DNA of 6,684 nt, from contig CAIPUQ010000483.1 of assembly GCA_903868295.1 (NCBI GenBank), positions 1 to 6,684 on the forward strand, written 5' to 3'. This document shows, in pieces, positions 1-5,446 of this stretch. Position numbers and translations under genes: made by a program. Source of the stretch: an uncultured Roseiflexaceae bacterium (lineage in GTDB: Bacteria > Chloroflexota > Chloroflexia > Chloroflexales > Roseiflexaceae). Below the pieces are notes generated by a model. That model was not told where the DNA came from and ran no database searches. It saw only the letters and a program-made list of their open reading frames with translations. Position 1 is the stretch's first letter, and each line of letters opens with the position of its first letter.

Positions 1-229
1 AGTTGGCCACCACAAACGGTGCCGCCTGCAAATCGCCGTACAGCCCCGCCAACGACCCACCGTGCATGAGGAACTGCAGTTGCCGCAACAGCGGCCCCTC
101 GCCGTAGTCGATGGGGTAGGCGTAGCCCACCCGGCGTACCACGGTCAATACCCACAAGGGCAACTGGACCAGGATGACCACGGCGGCCAGACACAGACTC
201 AGCAGATATATGGGCAGACGACGCAGCAT
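1..229 (-). CDS. Partial membrane protein, probable GT-C-type glycosyltransferase (N-terminus only)
   Basis: Reading the minus strand from an ATG at 229-227 gives 76 residues with no stop before the window edge, so the gene continues outside. The protein begins with a short basic stretch (MLRRLP) followed by a hydrophobic segment at about residues 6-31, which looks like a first transmembrane helix. A non-membrane loop follows with YPIDYGEGP at residues 38-46 (acidic D41 and E44) and then LxxGGSLAGLYGDL. An acidic first extracytoplasmic loop is typical of the GT-C fold (ArnT/PMT-like enzymes that use polyprenyl-phosphate sugars), and I recall this loop wording from Chloroflexota members. That family link is inference, since the rest of the protein is missing. 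A weak purine-rich stretch (AAAGAG) precedes the ATG. The upstream gene on the same strand ends at 346 and is followed by a terminator, so this gene probably has its own promoter. Confidence 0.7.
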   Translation of the reverse strand, partial: MLRRLPIYLLSLCLAAVVILVQLPLWVLTVVRRVGYAYPIDYGEGPLLRQLQFLMHGGSLAGLYGDLQAAPFVVAN

Positions 230-263
230 GGCGGCTCTTTCGGGTAGACGTGTTGTTGTTGGT

Positions 264-292
264 ATTTTAGCCGAGCAACCAGGCACATGCAG
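264..292 (-). promoter_or_regulatory. Possible promoter of the membrane protein gene
   Basis: On the minus strand, TAAAAT at 269-264 differs from the TATAAT consensus at one position and lies about 35 bases upstream of the ATG at 229. No good -35 hexamer sits at the expected distance (CTGCAT at 292-287). It lies between the terminator of the preceding gene and this gene, where a promoter is expected. Only the -10 element supports the call. Confidence 0.3.
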
Positions 293-294
293 CG

Positions 295-328
295 AAAACC
301 GGACCAGCACGTGCGCGTACTGGTCCGG
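295..328 (-). terminator. Rho-independent terminator after the 346-984 gene
   Basis: CCGGACCAG (299-307) and CTGGTCCGG (320-328) form a perfect 9-bp stem. Inside it, after one C-A mismatch, ACG/CGT (309-311 and 316-318) can extend the helix around a TGCG loop. On the minus strand the stem is followed directly by TTTT (298-295). It starts 18 bases past the stop codon of the hypothetical gene and separates that gene from the downstream membrane protein gene. The U-run is short, so efficiency may be moderate. Confidence 0.65.
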
Positions 329-345
329 GGCAGGGCAGATCCTGG

Positions 346-984
346 TTAGTTTTGTGAGAAATCCGTTCCGTCGTCGTCTTGGTTTCCATCAAGCGCATCG
401 TGAATTGCAATTCCACTGCGTGCAATGGCGTCAGTGTGCGCCGCAATGACTGCTGGTAGGTCTGCCACGGGTTCGATTTCGATCTTCGACCAAAACTGTG
501 TCCCGCGCTGCCCAGTTCTGCTCCAGACGGCCCGGGCGATCTCGGTGCGCGCTTCCATGACGAACTCTGCAGCCGAACCGTAGAACTCGTACCACGTGCG
601 GGATTCTGATGTGCCGTCCGCGAATTCGCCCGCCGCGATGGCTGCGCAGCAGGGGCATTCGGCGCTGTGCTCCACAAAAAACGAATCGTCCAGCGGTTCG
701 TGATCCTGATTCGTGCTCGGTTCGTACAGCCGAATGAGTGCGCTGATGCCGTTGGTGGTGACGACGGCTGCTTCGGAGAATTGGTTGGCATACAGCGCAT
801 GGATGTGATCCCATACGTCTGCGGCGATGTCACCTGCGGTGGTCATCTCGAGGCTCGGTTGGGTGGCACTGGTGAAGGGCTCTTGGAGCGCATCGGTCTG
901 CAGTGTGACCAAGTAGACCCCGGTGCTCCCGTGGGCGTCGGCGAGGGGGCGGAGCGGCTGGTGGGCATAGTTGCTGTGGGTCAT
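346..984 (-). CDS. Hypothetical soluble protein with CPCC motif, 212 aa
   Basis: I do not recognise this protein. The ATG at 984-982 is preceded by AGGAGG (plus positions 990-995) with a 5-base spacer, which strongly supports both the gene and its start; the stop is TAA. The product has no signal peptide or transmembrane segment, so it is probably cytoplasmic. It is acidic, ending in a D-rich tail (DALDGNQDDDGTDF). All three of its cysteines cluster in ECPCC (C110, C112, C113), with H106 close by, which could bind metal or form a redox pair; this is inference. The flanking region is rich in aromatic and acidic residues (RTWYEFYGSAAEFV, 129-142). The gene is transcribed divergently from the phosphorylase and ends in its own terminator, so it is probably monocistronic. 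The overlapping minus-strand reading frames here lack a ribosome binding site and are shadows. Confidence 0.75.
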   Translation of the reverse strand: MTHSNYAHQPLRPLADAHGSTGVYLVTLQTDALQEPFTSATQPSLEMTTAGDIAADVWDHIHALYANQFSEAAVVTTNGISALIRLYEPSTNQDHEPLDDSFFVEHSAECPCCAAIAAGEFADGTSESRTWYEFYGSAAEFVMEARTEIARAVWSRTGQRGTQFWSKIEIEPVADLPAVIAAHTDAIARSGIAIHDALDGNQDDDGTDFSQN

Positions 985-988
985 GGGT

Positions 989-1024
989 TCCTCCTGTCTG
1001 CGAATCCGGCTCCAGTCTGACAGG
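989..1024 (-). promoter_or_regulatory. Strong Shine-Dalgarno partly inside a leader hairpin
   Basis: AGGAGGA (995-989 on the minus strand) is the ribosome binding site of the 346-984 gene. The leader immediately upstream contains CCTGTC (1024-1019), which can pair with GACAGG (998-993) over a 20-base loop. That pairing would cover the first three bases of the Shine-Dalgarno sequence. The ribosome site is clear; the hairpin is only 6 bp and may be chance. Confidence 0.5.
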
Positions 1025-1027
1025 CAT

Positions 1028-1047
1028 GCATTACCACAGCATTACCA
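1028..1047 (+). repeat. Tandem GCATTACCA direct repeat, 11-bp phase (candidate operator)
   Basis: GCATTACCA occurs at 1028-1036 and again at 1039-1047, separated by CA, so the two copies start exactly 11 bp apart and face the same side of the helix. They lie 6 bp upstream of the proposed -35 element of the phosphorylase promoter, in the divergent intergenic region. Direct repeats with this phase are typical of response-regulator sites of the OmpR/PhoB type. The identity of any binding protein is unknown. Confidence 0.4.
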
Positions 1048-1053
1048 AGGTTT

Positions 1054-1082
1054 TTGCGTGAAATTCTCGTACCGTGTATAGT
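1054..1082 (+). promoter_or_regulatory. Probable sigma70-type promoter of the phosphorylase gene
   Basis: TTGCGT (1054-1059) and TATAGT (1077-1082) are separated by 17 bp. The -10 matches the consensus at five of six positions; the -35 keeps the TTG. Transcription would begin near 1089, leaving a leader of about 70 bases. A 7-bp inverted repeat (GACGGTG at 1084-1090, CACCGTC at 1102-1108) lies at the predicted start of the transcript and may form a 5' hairpin. Confidence 0.5.
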
Positions 1083-1157
1083 AGACGGTGTTTGCGGGGA
1101 GCACCGTCGCTTCTCGTGTGTCAAATTCCTTCTGTTATTGTTGAATAGAGGTGAACC

Positions 1158-3281
1158 TTGGGCGCATCGAGTACGGATGTCTTGTTTACCCCGGTCCCTA
1201 CGCGCATCGGGCGATTGGCTGACGTTGCCTACAATTATTGGTGGGCATGGAACCCCAGCGCGACCGACTTGTTTCGGCGCATCGACCCGTCACTGTGGGA
1301 AGAAATCTACCACAACCCGATTCAGTTCCTCCGTAATGTCCGTCAGAAGAATCTCGTAGCCGCCAGTACCGACGCGCTATGGGTCGCCGATTACGATGCC
1401 GTGATTGCTGCTTTTGACGCATATATGGGCAATACCCAGACCTGGTTCAAGCGCACCTACCCCACCCAAAAAGCCTCGATTGCCTATTTTTCGGCCGAGT
1501 TCGGCATCCACGAATCGTTGCCCATCTACTCGGGTGGTCTGGGCATTTTGGCCGGCGACCACGTGAAAGAAGCCAGCGACCTTGATTTGCCGTTTGTGGC
1601 GGTCGGGTTCATCTACCCACAGGGCTACTTCCGGCAGCGCCTCGATCACAGTGGCTGGCAAGAGGCCATCAACACCAAGATGAGCTTCGCCGATATCGCC
1701 GCCTTCCCCGCTCGTACCCCCAACGGTGACGAAGTCGTGGTCGAGGTCGAGTTGCCCGGTCGCACCATCTACGCCAAAGTCTACAAACTCCACATCGGTC
1801 GCGTGGCCCTGTATCTGATGGACACCGACATCCACCCCAACAGCCCGAGCGACCGCGAATTGTCGGCCCGCCTGTACGGTGGCGATCACGATATGCGTGT
1901 GGCCCAAGAGTTGGTGCTGGGTGTGGGCGGTGTGCGTGCGTTGCGTCAATTGGGCATCGCACCGACGGTCTGGCACATGAACGAAGGCCACTCGGCATTC
2001 TTGGTGCTCGAACTGGCCCGTGAACTCGTCGCCACAGGCGTCCCCTTCATGGACGCATTCGAGAAGGTCAAAGCCCAAGCGGTCTTTACGACGCACACAC
2101 CCGTGCCGGCCGGCAATGACGCGTTCTCGCTCGATCTGATCGACAAATACTTCGCACGCTACTGGGACCAATTGGGGATCAGCCGTGACGAGTTCATGAA
2201 CATCGCCATGCAACAACAGTCCTGGGGCCCGAGCTTTGCGATGACTGTGCTCGCGTTGCGCTTGTCGCAGATGCACAATGGTGTCAGCAAACTGCACGGC
2301 GAAGTGGCCCGCTCGATGTGGCACTGGCTCTACCCAGGCGCAACGCAAGACGAAGTCCCCATTACTTCGGTGACCAACGGCGTCCACTCGGCGTCGTGGT
2401 TGGCCCCCAAAATGAACGACCTGTACACCTCGGTGTTGGGCAAGGATTGGTACGACCACCTCGACGAACCTGCGTTGTGGGAGGCATTGACCAAGAGCGA
2501 CGATGCCACCTTCTGGCAATCCCGCATGTACCTGAAAAACATCCTGGTGCAGTTTGTGCGTGAGCGACTGGCGCAACGGCACACGCGGCTGGGGTTCCCG
2601 CCGGTGGCATGGCCCATTTTCGACAACAACACGTTGACCATTGGCTTTGCACGACGTTTTGCCACATACAAGCGGGCGACGTTGTTGTTCAAAGATGCCG
2701 AGCGCCTCAAAGCAATCCTCAATAATCCAGCCCGCCCGATCCAGATGGTCTTTGCGGGTAAGGCACATCCGGCCGACGAACCAGGCAAACACTTCATCCA
2801 GGATGTCTATCGGCGCTCCCAAGAGCCCGGTTTTGCAGGCAAAATTGTCTTCTTGGAAGAATACGATATGTGTGTGGCACGGGCCTTGGTGCAAGGCGTC
2901 GACGTCTGGTTGAACACGCCGCGCCGACCGTACGAAGCCAGCGGCACCAGCGGCCAAAAAGCCAGCCTGAACGGCATCCCCAACTTGAGTATCCTCGATG
3001 GTTGGTGGCCCGAGGCACACAACGGTGTCAACGGCTGGGCGATTGGGGACGAGCGTCACTATGACAACCTCGACGAACAAGATTGGAACGATGCCCAGCA
3101 TCTGTACCACTTGCTCGAAAACGAAGTCGCCCCGGCCTACTATGACCGCAACGCAGACGGCGTGTCGGCGCGCTGGGTGGCGATTTCGAAGGCTGCCATT
3201 GCAACCTGTGCGCCGCAGTTCAGCACGCGCCGTATGCTCAAAGAATACGTCAACCGGCTGTACCTCAAAGTGTCCAAGTAA
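1158..3281 (+). CDS. glgP: Alpha-glucan (glycogen) phosphorylase, DUF3417-containing type, 707 aa
   Basis: This enzyme phosphorolyses alpha-1,4-glucans to glucose 1-phosphate, using pyridoxal phosphate, in the cytoplasm. The TTG start is chosen because GAGGTGA (1148-1154), a near-perfect anti-16S match, precedes it and no in-frame ATG lies close by. Residues about 12-115 (GRLADVAYNYWWAWNP...LFRRIDPSLWEEIYHNP) match the DUF3417 N-terminal domain. The catalytic part follows: YFSAEFGIHESLPIYSGGLGILAGDH (glycine-rich loop near residues 125-135), WHMNEGHSAF (272-281), TTHTPVPAGND (311-321) and IGFARRFATYKR (495-506, with phosphate-site R500 and K505). The PLP-binding motif EASGTSGQKASLNG has its lysine at K601; Q600 stands where many relatives have M. 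The length fits the bacterial/archaeal alpha-glucan phosphorylase family rather than the longer animal/E. coli type. The gene appears monocistronic, with its own promoter and terminator. No other glycogen gene is in view. The exact substrate (glycogen or maltodextrin) cannot be read from the sequence. Confidence 0.95.
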   Translation: MGASSTDVLFTPVPTRIGRLADVAYNYWWAWNPSATDLFRRIDPSLWEEIYHNPIQFLRNVRQKNLVAASTDALWVADYDAVIAAFDAYMGNTQTWFKRTYPTQKASIAYFSAEFGIHESLPIYSGGLGILAGDHVKEASDLDLPFVAVGFIYPQGYFRQRLDHSGWQEAINTKMSFADIAAFPARTPNGDEVVVEVELPGRTIYAKVYKLHIGRVALYLMDTDIHPNSPSDRELSARLYGGDHDMRVAQELVLGVGGVRALRQLGIAPTVWHMNEGHSAFLVLELARELVATGVPFMDAFEKVKAQAVFTTHTPVPAGNDAFSLDLIDKYFARYWDQLGISRDEFMNIAMQQQSWGPSFAMTVLALRLSQMHNGVSKLHGEVARSMWHWLYPGATQDEVPITSVTNGVHSASWLAPKMNDLYTSVLGKDWYDHLDEPALWEALTKSDDATFWQSRMYLKNILVQFVRERLAQRHTRLGFPPVAWPIFDNNTLTIGFARRFATYKRATLLFKDAERLKAILNNPARPIQMVFAGKAHPADEPGKHFIQDVYRRSQEPGFAGKIVFLEEYDMCVARALVQGVDVWLNTPRRPYEASGTSGQKASLNGIPNLSILDGWWPEAHNGVNGWAIGDERHYDNLDEQDWNDAQHLYHLLENEVAPAYYDRNADGVSARWVAISKAAIATCAPQFSTRRMLKEYVNRLYLKVSK

Positions 3282-3301
3282 GCGCACCCAATACCGATAT
3301 G

Positions 3302-3338
3302 CGAACCCCGTTCGGCAACGCCGGACGGGGTTCGTTTT
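3302..3338 (+). terminator. Rho-independent terminator of the phosphorylase gene
   Basis: CGAACCCCGT (3302-3311) pairs perfectly with ACGGGGTTCG (3325-3334). The helix continues through a T-G wobble and CGGC/GCCG to a 3-base AAC loop, giving about 15 bp. TTTT follows at 3335-3338. It begins about 20 bases after the stop codon. Its central 25 bases (3306-3330) recur exactly in the terminator at 5191-5224. Confidence 0.9.
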
Positions 3339-3383
3339 GCTCCCTGCATGCGCTGATGAGACTGCATGTGTATTTCCCGAAAC

Positions 3384-3412
3384 GAGATAATATATTAAAA
3401 AATTGATATACT
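3384..3412 (+). promoter_or_regulatory. Probable promoter region of the RCC1-like gene
   Basis: The interval of about 3380-3435 is strikingly AT-rich for this window. TATACT at 3407-3412 is a good -10 candidate, though the hexamer 17 bp upstream (about 3384-3389) is a poor -35. An alternative is TTGATA (3403-3408) as -35 with a weak TTTTAT -10 at 3428-3433, which would leave a very short leader. The region clearly looks like a promoter; the exact elements are uncertain. Confidence 0.4.
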
Positions 3413-3453
3413 GTGTATGAAAAATCATTTTATTTGTCTGCAAAGGGTGACAA

Positions 3454-5160
3454 ATGCACAGAATCTTTACCGCAGCGGTGTGCAACCTGTTGTTCGTCAT
3501 TTTGTCTACAATGCTCGCCCTCCAGCCAATCCCAGCATATGCACAGAGCCGTGTGCCGGTCCGAACGCAGGCTGGCATGCAGATTACGACGGGACTTTCG
3601 CATAGTTGTGCGATTCTCACCGATGGAACGGTGAAGTGCTGGGGTTACAACGCGAATGGTGAACTCGGGTTGGGCGATACCTCATCCCGAGGGACAGACG
3701 CAGACGATATGGGAGTAAACCTGGCTGCGATTGATCTGGGCTCGGGGAGCAATGGAGTCAAATATACTGCCAAAGCGTTGAGTGGCGGTGATTCGCATAC
3801 CTGTGCAATTTTGAGTGATGATTCGCTGAAGTGCTGGGGACTCAATGCGTCGGGGCAGCTGGGGATTGGCAATCTCCTGACGAAAGGCGACGCACGCAAT
3901 GAAATGGGGAATAATCTCCCCAAAGTCAACCTCGGTACGGGCAAAGCAGCAAAGTTTGTGAGTGCAGGCGTGGCACATACGTGTGCAATCTTGAATGACG
4001 ACACCCTGAAGTGTTGGGGAGCCAATACGAGCGGTCAACTGGGATACGGAGATACGGTCGCACTCAGCGCCCCGAGTGCTGCCGTTGTCTCATTTGAGAA
4101 TGGGCGTACGGTCCGTGCAGTCAGCGCTGGGATTGCGCACACGTGTGTGATTCTGGATGACAACACAGTCCATTGCTGGGGCAGCAATGCGAGCGGTCAA
4201 TTAGGGCTCGAAAACAACACGAATCTGAATGCTCCGAGCTCCAATGCGGTGAATCTCGGGACCGATATCACAGCAACACAGATAAGTTCACGCGGCGATC
4301 ATTCGTGCGCAATACTCAATGATGGGAGTGCAAAGTGTTGGGGGAACAATAGTAAGGGGCAACTCGGGCAGAATAACGACAAAAGCACATTGCCGACGAT
4401 TGGCGCGTACGCGGATCAAATGGGCAATAACTTGCCCGCGATTTATCTCGGGGACGGGCGAACGGCACTGGCAATCACGACATCGAATCTCGCGACGGCT
4501 GGGGCTTCCTCTTTTGGGAACACCTGTGTCATTTTGGATGACTATACGGTGAAATGCTGGGGGGCTAATGCGCTGTTTCAATTAGGCAGGGGCACTGGTC
4601 CTACCACGTCGAGTACCGGTGTTGCCCCAGGCCAGATGGCAGAGCTCGTACCAATCTCACTCGGCACCGGGTTGAACGCAAGAGAGATTTCGCTCGGCGC
4701 ACAACATGTGTGTAGCGTGCTGGGGAGCTATACGATTAAGTGCTGGGGATGGGCTGGACGTGGTCAACTCGGCCAAGGCCGATTCACCAATTGGGGGTCG
4801 TGTTGTATGGGCGACGCCCTCCCTGCGACAAATCTCAACGAACCGGCTGCAGTGGCAGCGACACAGGTGTCGGTTTTGTTGACCACCACAGCGACAGCGT
4901 CGAAGACCCCGACTTCTACCCGGACTGCATCGAAAACAGCAACTCCCACACGGACACGCACCGCTACAAAAACCCGCACATCATCACCAACCAAGACATA
5001 TACAAAAACTCCGTCACATACCAGAACAGCATCACGGACACGAACTCCCTCGAACACACGGACGGCAACCCCGACTAGGACTCCAACCCGCACGCGGACA
5101 TCGACACGCACCGCAACGGGAACGCGAACATTATCGCCGACAATCACGGTTGCTCCGTAA
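3454..5160 (+). CDS. Secreted RCC1-repeat (beta-propeller) protein with cationic Thr-rich tail, 568 aa
   Basis: The ATG at 3454 follows AAAGGGTGA, a good Shine-Dalgarno sequence. Residues 1-30 are a signal peptide (basic start, hydrophobic core, cleavage likely after AYA, before Q31), so the protein is exported. Residues about 42-450 hold seven RCC1 repeats of the form GxxHTCAILxDxTxKCWGxNxxGQLGxG, which should fold as a seven-bladed propeller. Every repeat has two cysteines exactly ten residues apart (C52/62, 117/127, 177/187, 231/241, 285/295, 358/368, 420/430), probably one disulfide per blade. Linkers repeat an MGNNLPxxxLGxG-like phrase. Residues 477-568 are a low-complexity T/S/P tail with about 18 Arg or Lys and no acidic residue; there is no LPXTG motif or C-terminal membrane helix. 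Such tails in surface proteins usually act as spacers or wall-associated stalks. The binding partner is unknown. The gene is flanked by terminators on both sides and is probably transcribed alone. Its GC content is visibly lower than that of its neighbours. Confidence 0.9.
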   Translation: MHRIFTAAVCNLLFVILSTMLALQPIPAYAQSRVPVRTQAGMQITTGLSHSCAILTDGTVKCWGYNANGELGLGDTSSRGTDADDMGVNLAAIDLGSGSNGVKYTAKALSGGDSHTCAILSDDSLKCWGLNASGQLGIGNLLTKGDARNEMGNNLPKVNLGTGKAAKFVSAGVAHTCAILNDDTLKCWGANTSGQLGYGDTVALSAPSAAVVSFENGRTVRAVSAGIAHTCVILDDNTVHCWGSNASGQLGLENNTNLNAPSSNAVNLGTDITATQISSRGDHSCAILNDGSAKCWGNNSKGQLGQNNDKSTLPTIGAYADQMGNNLPAIYLGDGRTALAITTSNLATAGASSFGNTCVILDDYTVKCWGANALFQLGRGTGPTTSSTGVAPGQMAELVPISLGTGLNAREISLGAQHVCSVLGSYTIKCWGWAGRGQLGQGRFTNWGSCCMGDALPATNLNEPAAVAATQVSVLLTTTATASKTPTSTRTASKTATPTRTRTATKTRTSSPTKTYTKTPSHTRTASRTRTPSNTRTATPTRTPTRTRTSTRTATGTRTLSPTITVAP

Positions 5161-5190
5161 CGCCTGGTCAGTCTCTGCACTGTGCGTGTC

Positions 5191-5224
5191 AAACCCCCGT
5201 TCGGCAACGCCGGACGGGGGTTTT
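5191..5224 (+). terminator. Rho-independent terminator of the RCC1-like gene, possibly bidirectional
   Basis: AAACCCCCGT (5191-5200) pairs with ACGGGGGTTT (5214-5223), continued by a wobble pair and CGGC/GCCG around an AAC loop. A T-run (5221-5224) overlaps the 3' arm. It lies 30 bases after the stop codon. The A-run on the 5' arm gives a short U-run on the opposite strand, so it may also end transcripts coming from rsmG. Confidence 0.88.
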
Positions 5225-5226
5225 GT

Positions 5227-5320
5227 GTGTCGCGCGGCGTAGCGCGCGGGGTGGACGCGCTTTCGGCGCGGCACGCGCGACACGCTGCCGCCGGGCAGCT
5301 GCGTGCGGCTGGTGCGCCGC
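5227..5320. other. GC-rich self-complementary intergenic segment (possible structured RNA)
   Basis: No convincing gene lies in 5161-5446. The part just after the RCC1 terminator holds three consecutive inverted repeats. GTGTCGCGCG (5227-5236) pairs perfectly with CGCGCGACAC (5274-5283); inside it CGCGC/GCGCG (5256-5260 and 5266-5270) forms a small hairpin. GCTGCC/GGCAGC (5284-5289 and 5294-5299) and GCGGC/GCCGC (5305-5309 and 5316-5320) follow directly. A terminator comes about 80 bases later. I cannot match it to a known RNA family, and very GC-rich DNA folds easily, so this may be only DNA-level structure or remnant sequence. Confidence 0.3.
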
Positions 5321-5397
5321 GGGAGGGGTGATTGTACGCACGGGAGAGATGGATTGTCGCGACCGACTGTTGGTGGGCTCGGGGATGCGGCGGGAGT

Positions 5398-5429
5398 GCC
5401 CCGTCCGGCTGTGCCGGGCGGGGCCTTTT
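5398..5429 (+). terminator. Second plus-strand terminator hairpin in the convergent region
   Basis: GCCCCGTCCGGC (5398-5409) pairs with GCCGGGCGGGGC (5413-5424) around a TGT loop, with one T-G wobble, followed by CTTTT. The orientation is for plus-strand transcripts, although no plus-strand gene lies between it and the RCC1 terminator. Its core matches 20 of 25 positions of the two other terminators. It may catch read-through before it becomes antisense to rsmG, or end an unrecognised transcript. On the minus strand the stem is not followed by a U-run, so it is a poor terminator for rsmG. Confidence 0.75.
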
Positions 5430-5446
5430 GCTGAGAAAAGAAAAAA

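Noticed and set aside
62..449. Plus-strand frames across the left edge
   Set aside because: They cross the minus-strand membrane protein start and a minus-strand terminator, and their translations (Q/H or R-rich) look like shadows without ribosome sites.
1377..3620. A 747-codon open frame on the minus strand opposite the phosphorylase gene
   Set aside because: It is antisense to a protein with clear family motifs over its full length. Its translation is rich in H, R, V and G without recognisable domains, and no ribosome site was found. It follows from the codon bias of glgP.
4882..5157. Short repeats considered as a CRISPR array or tandem-repeat locus
   Set aside because: The repetition is in frame and encodes the Thr/Arg tail; there are no constant repeats separated by unique spacers of even length.
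4764..5207. A 147-codon minus-strand frame made of V/R/D repeats
   Set aside because: It is the complement of the Thr-rich tail of the RCC1 protein; its periodicity mirrors the sense-strand repeat and it has no ribosome site.
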